Positions 43,743 to 52,268 of a stretch of DNA of 64,000 bases are shown here, one piece after another (position 1 is the stretch's first letter; every line of letters starts with the position of its first letter). Location of the stretch: positions 1 through 64,000 of the forward strand of contig NZ_LAPV01000086.1 in assembly GCF_000971275.1 (NCBI RefSeq). Reading direction: 5' to 3'. The stretch comes from Devosia psychrophila. GTDB lineage: Bacteria > Pseudomonadota > Alphaproteobacteria > Rhizobiales > Devosiaceae. The position numbers and the translations under genes were made by a program. The notes beneath the pieces were generated by a model that saw only the letters and a list, made by a program, of their open reading frames with translations, was not told the origin of the DNA and did not search any database.

Positions 43743-45011
43743 ATGAGCACGCCAGCCCCCGCCGACAAATCCCGCCTTGCCTTTACCTATGTCGGTTTTC
43801 GCTTCTTCTGGCTGACCACCCTGTTGGTCAGCTTCGCGGTGCAGATCATGTCGGTGTCGATTGCCTGGCAGATCTACGATGTCACGGGCAATGTCTTCCT
43901 GCTTGGCCTTGTCGGGCTTAGCCTCTTCCTGCCGGCGCTGCTACTGATGCTACTCACCGGCCTCACCGCCGATCGTTTCAACCGGCGCGGCATAATGGCG
44001 ATTTGCCTAGGTGTGGAACTGATTTGTGCCCTGGGGTTTCTGGCCTTCGTCAATGCGCAGGCGCATGAAGTCTGGCCGATTTTTGGCATTCTGGTGGTGC
44101 TCGGCACGGCGCGGGCTTTCTGGGGGCCGGCGGCGCAGTCACTGGCGCCCAATCTGGTGCCGCCAGAAGCGCTCAGCAACGCCATCACCGTCAACGCCTC
44201 AGCCTGGCAGTTTGCCTCGATCATGGGACCGGCAGCGGGCGGCCTGCTTTATGGCATTGCGCCAACTATCGCTTTTGGCACAGGCGCTGTCCTGCTGGTC
44301 ATTGCCGTGGGCTGCGTGCTGCTGATTCCAAAACCCGCGCAAAAGAGCGCCGGGCAGGCGACCAGCCTCGAGACCGTATTCGGGGGCTTCCGCTACATTT
44401 TTTCCAACAAGGTGGTGCTGGGCGCCATTTCGCTCGACATGTTCGCCGTGCTGATGGGCGGGGCGGTGGCCCTGCTGCCTGTCTACACCAAGGACATCCT
44501 GCATGCCGGCCCGCAGGAGCTTGGGCTGTTGCGCGCGGCGCCCGGCATCGGCGCCATCGTCATGGCGCTAGTGCTGACGCGGTTTCCAATTCGCGACCAC
44601 GCCGGCAAGATGCTGTTCGTGTTCGTCGGATGTTTCGGGCTGTTCACCGTTATCTTTGGCATCTCGACCACGGTGTGGATTTCGATTCCTGCTTTGGCAC
44701 TGGTCGGCGCGTCCGATATGGTCAGCGTCACGATCCGCGAGACCATCATGCAGCTATGGACGCCTGAAGAAGTGCGCGGTCGTGTGAACGCGGTAAATTC
44801 GGTGTTTATTGGCGCTTCCAATGAACTCGGCGAGTTCCGCGCCGGCACCGTGGCTCACTTTATCGGGCCAGTTGCAGCCGTTGCCGTGGGCGGGGTGGGC
44901 GCCATTGCGGTGGCCATTATCTGGAGCATCATCTTCCCCGGCCTGCGCCAGCAGCGCAGTCTCGACAAGAAGATGGTGGCCGATGGGTCGAGTGCACCGG
45001 AGTCCGCTTGA
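43743..45011 (+). CDS. MFS permease (DHA3/EntS-like)
   Basis: Major-facilitator permease of 422 residues with about twelve membrane segments. Segments such as FFWLTTLLVSFAVQIMSVSIAWQIYDVTGNVFLLGLVGLS and the loop LTADRFNRRGIMAICLG are typical of the three-domain DHA3 group (EntS-like efflux). The LWTPEEVRGRVNAVNSVFIGASNELGEFRAG region is also diagnostic. The substrate is not determined. Confidence 0.85.
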   Translation: MSTPAPADKSRLAFTYVGFRFFWLTTLLVSFAVQIMSVSIAWQIYDVTGNVFLLGLVGLSLFLPALLLMLLTGLTADRFNRRGIMAICLGVELICALGFLAFVNAQAHEVWPIFGILVVLGTARAFWGPAAQSLAPNLVPPEALSNAITVNASAWQFASIMGPAAGGLLYGIAPTIAFGTGAVLLVIAVGCVLLIPKPAQKSAGQATSLETVFGGFRYIFSNKVVLGAISLDMFAVLMGGAVALLPVYTKDILHAGPQELGLLRAAPGIGAIVMALVLTRFPIRDHAGKMLFVFVGCFGLFTVIFGISTTVWISIPALALVGASDMVSVTIRETIMQLWTPEEVRGRVNAVNSVFIGASNELGEFRAGTVAHFIGPVAAVAVGGVGAIAVAIIWSIIFPGLRQQRSLDKKMVADGSSAPESA

Positions 45012-45163
45012 CGGAACTGTCGTAATTGCCTAAGACGCGCCCACCTATCCGGGCCTTTGGCTCATAGGCGCACCCGGGATCTCCTGAATATTTGGGGTCT
45101 GTCGGTCATCCGCGAGGATGGCAGAGGAGGGCGCGATCCGTTCACATTCTAGAAGGATACGCG

Positions 45164-45781
45164 ATGTCAAAGCGCATTTCTGCCAAGCACAAAATTGATC
45201 GCCGTCTCGGCGAAAACATCTGGGGCCGTCCCGGCTCCCCGCTCAACGCTCGCGCCTATGGCCCCGGCCAGCATGGCCAGCGCCGCAAGGGCAAGCTGTC
45301 TGACTACGGTCTGCAGCTCCGCGCCAAGCAGAAGCTCAAGGGCTACTACGGTTCGGTCACCGAGAAGGCTTTCAAGAAGCTTTACACCGAAGCTGCCCGC
45401 GTCAAGGGCGACACCGGCGAGAACCTGATCGGCCTGCTCGAGAGCCGTCTGGACGCGATCGTCTACCGCGCCAAGTTTGTTGCTACCGTGTTCGCTGCGC
45501 GCCAGTTCGTGTCGCATGGTCACATCCTGATCAACGGCAAACGCGTCAACATCCCATCCTATCAGGTTCAGGTTGGCGACAAGATCGAAGTGCGCGAGCG
45601 CTCAAAGCAGATCGCCGTGCTGATCGAAGCGACCCAGTTGTCGGAGCGCGACGTTCCCGATTACGTCGAGACCGACCACAACAAGATGACCGCAACCTAC
45701 ATCCGCGTGCCGTCGCTGGCCGACGTGCCATACCCGGTCCAGATGGAACCGAACCTGGTCGTCGAATTCTACTCGCGCTAA
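45164..45781 (+). CDS. rpsD: Small ribosomal subunit protein S4
   Basis: Primary 16S rRNA-binding protein that starts assembly of the small subunit. Start at ATG 45164 (AAGGA upstream), 205 residues. N-terminal [56 protein letters not shown] and the S4 domain (about 95-160: [45 protein letters not shown]). Single gene with a strong terminator. Confidence 0.99.
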   Translation: MSKRISAKHKIDRRLGENIWGRPGSPLNARAYGPGQHGQRRKGKLSDYGLQLRAKQKLKGYYGSVTEKAFKKLYTEAARVKGDTGENLIGLLESRLDAIVYRAKFVATVFAARQFVSHGHILINGKRVNIPSYQVQVGDKIEVRERSKQIAVLIEATQLSERDVPDYVETDHNKMTATYIRVPSLADVPYPVQMEPNLVVEFYSR

Positions 45782-45803
45782 GCGCAGTCGAATAACAGAA
45801 TTG

Positions 45804-45839
45804 AAAAGGGCCGCTCCTCGGAGCGGCCCTTTTTGTTTG
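45804..45839 (+). terminator. Rho-independent terminator of rpsD
   Basis: GGGCCGCTC (45808-45816), loop CTCG, GAGCGGCCC (45821-45829), then TTTTTGTTT. Flanking AAAA (45804-45807) can extend the stem. Confidence 0.93.
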
Positions 45840-45863
45840 AACATAGTTGCCTCGGCTCCTTTT

Positions 45864-45990
45864 AACCCTCTTCCTCAAGGGAGAGGACAGGGTGAGGGGT
45901 TCAGCGGCTGGCGAGGGCGCGGTGCAACCAACGAACGCCGAACCCCTCACCCGACGCTGCGCGTCGACCTCTCTGCTCAGGAACGAGGTG
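45864..45990. repeat. CTCCCTCAAGGGAGAG / AACCCCTCACCC palindromic repeat, copy 2
   Basis: Contains CCTCTTCCTCAAGGGAGAGG, AGGGTGAGGGGTTC and GAACCCCTCACCC followed by ACGCTGCGCGT. GGTGAGGGGTT and AACCCCTCACC form a long inverted repeat. Related to the element at 5834-5992. It lies between rpsD and the end of the SbmA-like gene. Confidence 0.65.
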
Positions 45991-46039
45991 ATAAGGCAAC
46001 TCCCTGCAAAGAAACCCCTTCTTCGACCTCCCCTTAGCC

Positions 46040-47341
46040 TTAGAATTGCGCGGGCAGCTGGGGTATTGCATCGCTGGTGGGTGGGGTCGCCAGTTCCCGC
46101 AGGAAGATCGGGTCGTCGTAGTCGTTGGCGGCGATGGCATCGTGCGGAATATTCGCTTCAAAGGCGCGTAGACGCTTGAACACCGAAATCAGCGAAATGA
46201 TTGTGGTCCATGAGTTGGCGAGAAACTTGAATGAATCCTCCACCTGGCCAAACGCATTGTTTACTTGCTGGAACAGCCCAAGGGTCATTGAACCGGCAAC
46301 AATGGACGGACCCATTGCGATCAGTGGCACGAAGTTGGAGCCCTGCAGGTAAGCGTAGCGCGCGATGTTGAAATACAGGTAGTGCCGATACAGCCGGAAA
46401 TAATTGTGCTGCATGTTGATGAACAATTGCCGCATTGTCACCGGCTCGGCGCGCTCGCCATGGTCTTCGCCATAGACGAGTTCCTTACGGAAAGCGGCCT
46501 CGACGCGCTGGTTCTCAAATTCTAGCCCCGGCAGTTTCCAGCCCACCGCAGCAAGCAGCACGGTGCCAAAGGCTGAAGAAACCAGCGCTACCCAGACCAG
46601 ACTGCCGTTCACCGGGCCGAAAAACGGCAGTTCGGTAATGTTAGACGACAAGTCCCATAGCAGCGGCAAAAATACGATCAGCGTCATCACCGACGCTACC
46701 AGCGATACGGCCAGTCCCTCTACAATGCTGGCGAAGCGCTGTGTGTCTTCCTGAATACGCTGCGAGGCACCTTCGATGTGGCGCAAATGCTGCCAGTGGC
46801 TCTGATAGAAAAAAGTCATGGCTCGCCGCCAGCGGAACAGGAAGTGCGCGATAAAGAATGCGTTAATGACCAGCACGGTGATGTTGGGGATCAACACATA
46901 GGCGACGGTCCAGATTTCTCCGAGGAACTGGTCGAGCGTTACCGTGCCGGGCGTGGTCAGTGCCGTTTGGATCAGGTTGTAGAATTCGCCGTACCAGTCG
47001 TTCAGCCAGGCGCTGATCTGGACGTTGAAGTAGACGATCTCGATGATCGTCACGCTGCCCACCACGCTCCACCAGTACCAGCGGCGATTGCCGCCTATCC
47101 AGTACCAAGGGATGCAGAACAGATAGCCGGTGGCCAACACATATTGGTAGAGCCAAACCTTGTCCGACGAGAAGAACGGTTCGGGGTTGGCTTCGGTTAC
47201 TGGCACGCCGAGCCAAGGGCCAAGGCTTAGAAAGCCCTGCAGGTTGGATCCGATAGTGTACCAAGCCACCATGACCAGTGCGATCCAGCACAGGGCAGAC
47301 GTGAAGAATAAGCGCGGATTAGGAAAGAAAGATCGAAACAC
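46040..47341 (-). CDS. bacA: SbmA/BacA-family peptide transporter
   Basis: Inner-membrane transporter that takes up peptides such as proline-rich antimicrobial peptides; BacA of Sinorhizobium and Brucella is needed for chronic intracellular infection. 433 residues, six to eight membrane segments. Family segments visible: FFPNPRLFFTSALCWIALVMVAWY, WRRAMTFFYQSHWQHLRHIEGASQRIQEDTQRFA, and FNIARYAYLQGSNFVPLIAMGPSIVAG. Single gene, divergent from ttcA. Confidence 0.9.
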   Translation of the reverse strand: MFRSFFPNPRLFFTSALCWIALVMVAWYTIGSNLQGFLSLGPWLGVPVTEANPEPFFSSDKVWLYQYVLATGYLFCIPWYWIGGNRRWYWWSVVGSVTIIEIVYFNVQISAWLNDWYGEFYNLIQTALTTPGTVTLDQFLGEIWTVAYVLIPNITVLVINAFFIAHFLFRWRRAMTFFYQSHWQHLRHIEGASQRIQEDTQRFASIVEGLAVSLVASVMTLIVFLPLLWDLSSNITELPFFGPVNGSLVWVALVSSAFGTVLLAAVGWKLPGLEFENQRVEAAFRKELVYGEDHGERAEPVTMRQLFINMQHNYFRLYRHYLYFNIARYAYLQGSNFVPLIAMGPSIVAGSMTLGLFQQVNNAFGQVEDSFKFLANSWTTIISLISVFKRLRAFEANIPHDAIAANDYDDPIFLRELATPPTSDAIPQLPAQF

Positions 47342-47508
47342 CGCGAAACTCCTGGGTGCCGGGGAATGCTGTCATCTAACGGTTGTAATCTGGCCTAAAG
47401 CAAGGGGGCCGAATTAATCTTTGGTAAGGTTTGCGCCGCCCGGTTTTCCTTCCCCTGTGCGTCCATGCGCGCTATCAGCTACGTCATGACATCAAAGAGA
47501 GTTTCGCC

Positions 47509-48372
47509 ATGAGTGAGGTCATGGATGCGCCGGTCGCAGACGATGCGGAAACCGGCGGCCACGCGATCTACGCCCATGCGCCGCGCAGTGGCGAGTTCAA
47601 CAAGCTGCGCAAGCGGTTGATCCGCAATACGCGCGAGGCGCTTGACAAATTCGCCATGGTTCGGCCGGGCGAGAAGTGGCTGGTGGCGTTGTCAGGTGGC
47701 AAAGACAGCTACTCCATGCTGGCGCTGCTGCTTGACCTCAAATGGCGCGGCATGCTGCAGGTCGAGCTGCTGGTGTGCAATCTCGACCAGGGACAGCCCA
47801 ACTTCCCCAAGCATATCCTGCCTGAATTCCTCACCGGACTGGGCATCGAGCATCGCATCGAATATCGCGACACCTATTCGATCGTCACCCAGAAGCTGCC
47901 GACCGGCGCCACCTATTGCTCGCTGTGCTCGCGCCTGCGCCGCGGCAATCTCTATCGTATCGCGCGGGAGGAGGGCTGCACCGCGCTGGTGCTCGGCCAT
48001 CACCGTGACGACAGCCTCGAAACCTTCTTTATGAACATGTTTCATGGCGGGCGCCTCGCCGCCATGCCGGCGCGCCTGCTCAATGACGAGGGTGACCTCG
48101 AAGTGTTGCGTCCCTTGATCTACTGCGGCGAGGAAGACCTGCAGCGTTTCTCCGACGCCATGGCCTTCCCGATCATCCCCTGCGACCTTTGTGGTTCGCA
48201 GGATGGCCTCGAGCGCAACGCCATGAAGGCCATGCTGAACGACATCGAAAAGCGCATGCCGGGCCGCAAGGATGTGATGATCCGCGCGCTGGGCAACATC
48301 AACGCCAGTCATATGCTCGATACAAAACTGTTCGACTTTGCCGGGCTGTTCGACAAGAGGACTGCCCCGTGA
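47509..48372 (+). CDS. ttcA: tRNA 2-thiocytidine synthetase TtcA
   Basis: Iron-sulfur enzyme that thiolates cytidine 32 of tRNA. Start at ATG 47509; 287 residues. The PP-loop is [11 protein letters not shown] and the cluster cysteines are in [10 protein letters not shown] and [25 protein letters not shown] is also typical. The stop overlaps the start of the next gene as GTGA, indicating coupled translation with the phosphatase-like gene. Confidence 0.95.
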   Translation: MSEVMDAPVADDAETGGHAIYAHAPRSGEFNKLRKRLIRNTREALDKFAMVRPGEKWLVALSGGKDSYSMLALLLDLKWRGMLQVELLVCNLDQGQPNFPKHILPEFLTGLGIEHRIEYRDTYSIVTQKLPTGATYCSLCSRLRRGNLYRIAREEGCTALVLGHHRDDSLETFFMNMFHGGRLAAMPARLLNDEGDLEVLRPLIYCGEEDLQRFSDAMAFPIIPCDLCGSQDGLERNAMKAMLNDIEKRMPGRKDVMIRALGNINASHMLDTKLFDFAGLFDKRTAP

Positions 48373-49187
48373 CTTTCGACGTGATGGAACTGGCCAATAT
48401 CCTGCGCGACGCCGCCCGCGCCGAAGCCCTGCCGCGCTTCCGCCGGCTCGATGCCAGCATGGTCCATATCAAGACCGAGGCGATCGACCTGGTCACCGAG
48501 GCCGATGTGGCGACCGAGAACGTCATCAAGGCGCGGATCGCTTCGTTCATGCCCGATGCGCTGTTTGTCGGCGAGGAATCGGTGGCTGCCGATCCGGCGC
48601 TGCTGACGCGCCTTGCCACGGCCGATTTGGCGGTGGTGGTGGATCCGATTGATGGCACGGCCAACTACGCCGCCGGCCTGCCGCTGTTCGCCACCATGGC
48701 CGCAGTGGTGTCCAAGGGCCAAACCATTGCTGGTATCATTTATGACCCGATGGGCGACGACTGGGTGATGGCCGAAAAGGGCAGTGGTGCCTGGCTGCGC
48801 CGGCCTAACGGCGAGGCAATTCGCCTCAGCGTAGCTGATCGATTGCCGCTGGCCGAGATGGTCGGCATGGCGTCGGTGGCCTATATGCCCAGGGAGAAGC
48901 GCGCGCAGATCCTGCAGAACACCGACAAGGTGCGGCTTCTGTCCAACTTCCGCTGCGCTGGTCATGAATACCGTACCTTCGTGTCCGGGCACGGACAGTT
49001 CGTTTGCTACAACAAGCTTATGCCTTGGGACCATCTGCCCGGCGTGCTGATCGCCCAGGAAGCTGGTGGGTTTGCGGCACGGCTGGATGGAGGGGCGTAT
49101 CTGCCGAGCCATGTGGATGGCGGGTTGTTGTTGGCGGTTGATCGTGACGCATGGGAAGAATTGCGGCGGGAAGTGTTTGCATTCTAG
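48369..49187 (+). CDS. Inositol monophosphatase family protein
   Basis: Mg-dependent phosphatase of the inositol monophosphatase/CysQ fold, 272 residues. GTG start at 48369 overlaps the ttcA stop. Metal-site motifs: GEES (about 59-62), [14 protein letters not shown], and C-terminal [15 protein letters not shown]. Substrate unknown; could act on inositol phosphate, a sugar phosphate or PAP. The ATG at 48384 is an alternative start. Confidence 0.9.
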   Translation: MTFDVMELANILRDAARAEALPRFRRLDASMVHIKTEAIDLVTEADVATENVIKARIASFMPDALFVGEESVAADPALLTRLATADLAVVVDPIDGTANYAAGLPLFATMAAVVSKGQTIAGIIYDPMGDDWVMAEKGSGAWLRRPNGEAIRLSVADRLPLAEMVGMASVAYMPREKRAQILQNTDKVRLLSNFRCAGHEYRTFVSGHGQFVCYNKLMPWDHLPGVLIAQEAGGFAARLDGGAYLPSHVDGGLLLAVDRDAWEELRREVFAF

Positions 49188-49188
49188 C

Positions 49189-49306
49189 GGGTACCCCCAC
49201 CTACACCCCCCTGATAGGGAGGGGCAGACCGAGTTTTTGGCAACGGCCGCGACAACCACCGGCCAGATTCCTCCGCCTATCAGGGGGAGGTTAGGTGGGG
49301 GTACCC
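49189..49306. repeat. 118-bp palindromic repeat with GGGTACCCCCACCTA ends
   Basis: GGGTACCCCCACCTA at the left end and its exact reverse complement TAGGTGGGGGTACCC at the right, with CCCCCTGATAGGGAGG and CCTCCGCCTATCAGGGGGAGG inside. A full-length hairpin is possible. It fills the gap between the converging phosphatase and aminotransferase genes (10 bp from the latter) and may end both transcripts. Confidence 0.8.
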
Positions 49307-49316
49307 GACAAAGACT

Positions 49317-50513
49317 CTACCCAACCAGCGCCCCAGCGGCCGCTTCTAGCGCGCCCGGTCCATGGACAATTCCCAGCGCCTGCATGCCGGCTTCCATCGT
49401 TGCCAGCACCCCCAGCGTCATATGGGCGTTCACATGCCCCATATGGGCGACGCGCAGGAAGTCCTGATAGGCCGGCTCATGCGGCAGGGCCATGCCGAGG
49501 CCGATACCGAGCGTTACGCCGGCTTCCGCTTCCAGCCAGCGCCGCAATGCTCCGGCGCCACCATCGGGGATTGTCGCGGCGGTCACCGACCAGCCGCGTG
49601 ATGCCGTATCGGCGACATTGAGCCGGATACTGCTTTCTATGCCCCACGCATCAAATGCCGCCCAGACCGAGCCGGCCAGACGGCGGTGGCGGTCCCAGAC
49701 ATTCTCGAGACCCTCCTCATCGAGTATCATGGTCAGGGATTCGCGCAGGCCATAGAGGTGATGGGTCGGCGCCGTGCCACCGAAATACTGCCAGAACTCG
49801 GTGCCGGTGCCGCGCGGCTTCCAATCCCAATAGGGGGTGACGAGGTCAGCGCTTCGCGATACTTCCAGCGCTTTGTCCGAAAACCAGACGAAGCCGAGGC
49901 CGGGCGGCAGCATCAGGCCCTTCTGGCTGGCGCCGACCAGCACGTCGATCCCCCACTCATCCATGCGCAGCTCGTCGCAGCCGAGCGAGGCGATGGCATC
50001 GACGGCCAGCAGGGCGGGGTGGCCGGTGCTGTCGATGGCGGAGCGGATCGCCTTGATGTCGTTGCGCGCGCTCGACGCGGTATCGACATGGGTGACCAGC
50101 ACTGCCTTGATTTCGTGCCCCGGGTCCCTGCGCAGTGCGTCGGCGATGCGCTCGGGGTCGGCGGGGCTGGCCTTGCCGAAGTCGATCATCTCAAGCTGCA
50201 CGCCCATGGCGCGCGCCGCTTCCGCCCAGCCGTGGCCGAAGCGACCGGTCGCGGCCAACAGGGCTTTGTCGCCGCGCGAGAACATGTTGAGATTGGCTGC
50301 CTCCCAGGCGCCATGCCCATTGGCGATATAGATCGCCACGTTTTGGCTCGTCATAGCCACGCGCTTGAGGTCGGGAATCAGCGCCTTGGTCATCTCGACG
50401 ATCTCGCCCTCGTAAATATTGGGCGCCGTCCGATGCATGGCATTGAGCACGCGGTCAGGCGAGACGGACGGCCCCGGAATGGCGAGGTAGGGACGGCCGG
50501 TGGTGATGGGCAT
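49317..50513 (-). CDS. Class V aminotransferase (serine-glyoxylate / alanine-glyoxylate type)
   Basis: PLP-dependent aminotransferase. Start at ATG 50513 (MPITTGRPYLAIPGPSVSPDRVLNAM), 398 residues. Fold-type I features: substrate loop GPSVSPDRVLNAMHRTAPNIYEGE, VDAIASLGCDELRMDEWGID, and the PLP lysine in VLVGASQKGLMLPPGLGF. Sequence style fits the serine-glyoxylate aminotransferase group (serine cycle, photorespiration-like or purine catabolism). The exact substrates are not certain. Divergent from the arsR-type gene. Confidence 0.87.
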   Translation of the reverse strand: MPITTGRPYLAIPGPSVSPDRVLNAMHRTAPNIYEGEIVEMTKALIPDLKRVAMTSQNVAIYIANGHGAWEAANLNMFSRGDKALLAATGRFGHGWAEAARAMGVQLEMIDFGKASPADPERIADALRRDPGHEIKAVLVTHVDTASSARNDIKAIRSAIDSTGHPALLAVDAIASLGCDELRMDEWGIDVLVGASQKGLMLPPGLGFVWFSDKALEVSRSADLVTPYWDWKPRGTGTEFWQYFGGTAPTHHLYGLRESLTMILDEEGLENVWDRHRRLAGSVWAAFDAWGIESSIRLNVADTASRGWSVTAATIPDGGAGALRRWLEAEAGVTLGIGLGMALPHEPAYQDFLRVAHMGHVNAHMTLGVLATMEAGMQALGIVHGPGALEAAAGALVG

Positions 50514-50608
50514 ATTGCGCTCGACATGGCAGGTGGGATTGTCCGCATCAGACGAGACTCGCAGCCCAGGAGCAATAGGCTTTGGCTTGCCGACCAAATC
50601 TGTTTCCT

Positions 50609-50697
50609 CTTTCTTTTCCCTCGGGCTCGACCCGAGGGCCGCTCTCAACACGGCACAAGCGGCGAATGGCCCTCGGGTCAAGCCCGCGGGAGAAAGA
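50609..50697. repeat. CCCTCGGGCTTGACCCGAGGG-family repeat, copy 4
   Basis: Left arm CTTTCTTTTCCCTCGGGCTC, right arm CCCTCGGGTCAAGCCCGCGG, core GCTCTCAACACGGCACAAGC. It lies between the aminotransferase start and the ArsR-family promoter, so here it is in a divergent promoter region, not between gene ends. Confidence 0.8.
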
Positions 50698-50760
50698 TGG
50701 TGGGGCAGGCGATAGTGAGTCCGACCCGCAAAATGCACCTATATCCGTATTGCAACGACT

Positions 50761-50778
50761 CATAAGTTTGTGCTTATG
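50761..50778. promoter_or_regulatory. Palindromic operator before the ArsR-family gene
   Basis: CATAAG (50761-50766), six bases, CTTATG (50773-50778) is a perfect inverted repeat, 8 bp before the ArsR start at 50786. Position and symmetry fit an autoregulatory site. Confidence 0.55.
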
Positions 50779-50785
50779 TATCCGC

Positions 50786-51100
50786 ATGAGCGATACCGAT
50801 ATTTTCAAAGTCCTGGCGGATCCAACTCGCCGCGCTGTGCTGGAGCGGCTGGCTTCGGCCGAGCTGACTGCCACCGAATTGCGCGAGGGCTTTGCCATCA
50901 GCCAGCCCGCCATGAGCCAGCATATCGCCGTGCTGCGTGGCGCCGGGCTGATCAGCGAGCGTCGCGAGGGGCGCTTTGCCCATTACCGCGTGGCGCCAGA
51001 GGGCATGGCGCCGCTGCACAAATGGCTGGCAAAATACCGTGCCTTCTGGCCGAGCCGTATCGATAATCTCAAGGACCTGCTCAAGGAGATGGACCAATGA
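50786..51100 (+). CDS. ArsR-family transcriptional repressor
   Basis: Winged-helix regulator of 104 residues from ATG 50786. The DNA-binding region reads KVLADPTRRAVLERLASAELTATELREGFAISQPAMSQHIAVLRGAGLISERREGRFAHYRV, a typical ArsR fold. No metal-binding cysteine motif (such as CxC) is present, so it belongs to the non-metal group often paired with SRPBCC proteins. It overlaps the SRPBCC gene by 4 bp (ATGA). Confidence 0.93.
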   Translation: MSDTDIFKVLADPTRRAVLERLASAELTATELREGFAISQPAMSQHIAVLRGAGLISERREGRFAHYRVAPEGMAPLHKWLAKYRAFWPSRIDNLKDLLKEMDQ

Positions 51101-51429
51101 CCGATAGTGACGAGCTGGTTTTTGAATGTACCCTCGATGCGCCGCCCGAAAAAGTCTGGCGGGCGCTGACCATGCCGGAATATCTGCAGCGCTGGCTGAA
51201 GCCGAGCCAGGAGATCGACATGGCGGTGGTGACGGCTGAGGAGAACGTCAGCCTGACTTATCGCTGGCGCGAGGCCGGGCAGGCCGCGGTGGTTGGCATG
51301 GAGGATAGTCTCGTGACCTTCGAGCTTGGCCCGACGACCGATGGCGGGACGTGGTTCAGGCTGACCCATGCGCCGTTGGTGGTGCCGGTTGCGGCGAATA
51401 GCAATCAGGCAATAATGCTGGCGGCTTAG
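51097..51429 (+). CDS. SRPBCC (AHSA1/START-like) protein
   Basis: 110-residue protein with the start of a START-like hydrophobic-ligand fold: LVFECTLDAPPEKVWRALTMPEYLQRWLKP, then beta strands to the C-terminus. Shorter than the usual 140-160 residues, missing most of the C-terminal helix region, so either a short form or truncated. Coupled to the ArsR gene by an ATGA overlap; such pairs are common. Ligand unknown. Confidence 0.8.
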   Translation: MTDSDELVFECTLDAPPEKVWRALTMPEYLQRWLKPSQEIDMAVVTAEENVSLTYRWREAGQAAVVGMEDSLVTFELGPTTDGGTWFRLTHAPLVVPVAANSNQAIMLAA

Positions 51430-51456
51430 TGGCTAGTTCGTCGATTCACCGGACGG

Positions 51457-51569
51457 TACCTCCCCCTTGACGGGGGAGGCTAGGAGGGGGTGTCGTTTAG
51501 CCCAAATGATCGTGGCCAAACCTCCCCCTGCCTGACCCTCCCGGCAAGGGGGAGGGTGTCGACTGACGT
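51457..51569. repeat. GGGGGAGG-family palindromic repeat before clpP
   Basis: Contains GGTACCTCCCCCTTGACGGGGGAGG, AGGGGGTGTCG, CCTCCCCCTGCC and CCCGGCAAGGGGGAGGGTG followed by TCGACTGACG. Internally palindromic; its right half matches the element at 1-80. It ends 34 bp before the clpP start. Confidence 0.65.
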
Positions 51570-51602
51570 TCCCGAGAAACAATTAAGAACAGGAGATCGC
51601 CT

Positions 51603-52226
51603 ATGCGCGACATGATGCAGCTCGTCCCTATGGTCGTCGAACAATCCAGCCGGGGCGAGCGGAGTTTTGACATCTACTCGCGCCTGCTGCGGGAGCGGAT
51701 CATTTTCCTCAATGGTGAAATCGAGGATAACTTGGCGTCTCTGGTCAGTGCGCAGTTGTTGTTCCTGGAGGCGGATAGTCCGGCCAAGCCGATCTACCTC
51801 TATATCAACTCGCCGGGTGGCGTCGTTACCTCGGCGTTGGCCATGTATGACACGATGCAGTTCATCAAGGCGCCGGTCGGCACGCTGTGCATGGGGATGG
51901 CAGCTTCAGCCGCGACGCTGATCCTGGCGGCGGGAGAGGCCGGGCAGCGCGTTTGCCTGCCCAATGCTTCGATCATGCTGCATCAGCCTTCGGGCGGCTA
52001 TCAGGGCAAGGTCACCGATATCATGCTGCATGCCGAGGAGAGCCAGCGGCTCAAGCGCCTGACCAACCGCATCTATGCCAAGCATTGCGGACGGGGTTTT
52101 GAAGAGGTGGAAAAGGCGCTTGAGCGCGACAATTTCATGACACCGCAGCAGGCCTTGACCTGGGGGCTGGTCGATCATGTCTACAGTGATCGCAGCCAGC
52201 TCGAAGGGCCGGCTACAGACCAGTGA
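51603..52226 (+). CDS. clpP: ClpP-family serine protease (secondary ClpP)
   Basis: Proteolytic subunit of Clp-type proteases. 207 residues. The catalytic triad is complete with exactly the normal spacing: Ser102 (GMAASAA), His127 (MLHQPSGG) and Asp176 (ERDNFMT). N-terminal [34 protein letters not shown] is typical. No clpX or tig is nearby, so this is probably an additional ClpP rather than the main tig-clpP-clpX copy. AGGAG precedes the ATG. Confidence 0.93.
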   Translation: MRDMMQLVPMVVEQSSRGERSFDIYSRLLRERIIFLNGEIEDNLASLVSAQLLFLEADSPAKPIYLYINSPGGVVTSALAMYDTMQFIKAPVGTLCMGMAASAATLILAAGEAGQRVCLPNASIMLHQPSGGYQGKVTDIMLHAEESQRLKRLTNRIYAKHCGRGFEEVEKALERDNFMTPQQALTWGLVDHVYSDRSQLEGPATDQ

Positions 52227-52268
52227 TTGCCCGCCTTCACCTTCCCCCAAGGGAGAGGTGAGTAGCGG

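Noticed and set aside
45012-45163. Riboswitch or autoregulatory RNA in the rpsD leader
   Set aside because: The 150-bp leader is GC-rich with weak pairing, but I could not match it to a known leader structure.
47431-47508. Upstream extension of ttcA
   Set aside because: The frame is open but the sequence before 47509 is not like TtcA, and AGAGAG precedes the ATG at 47509.
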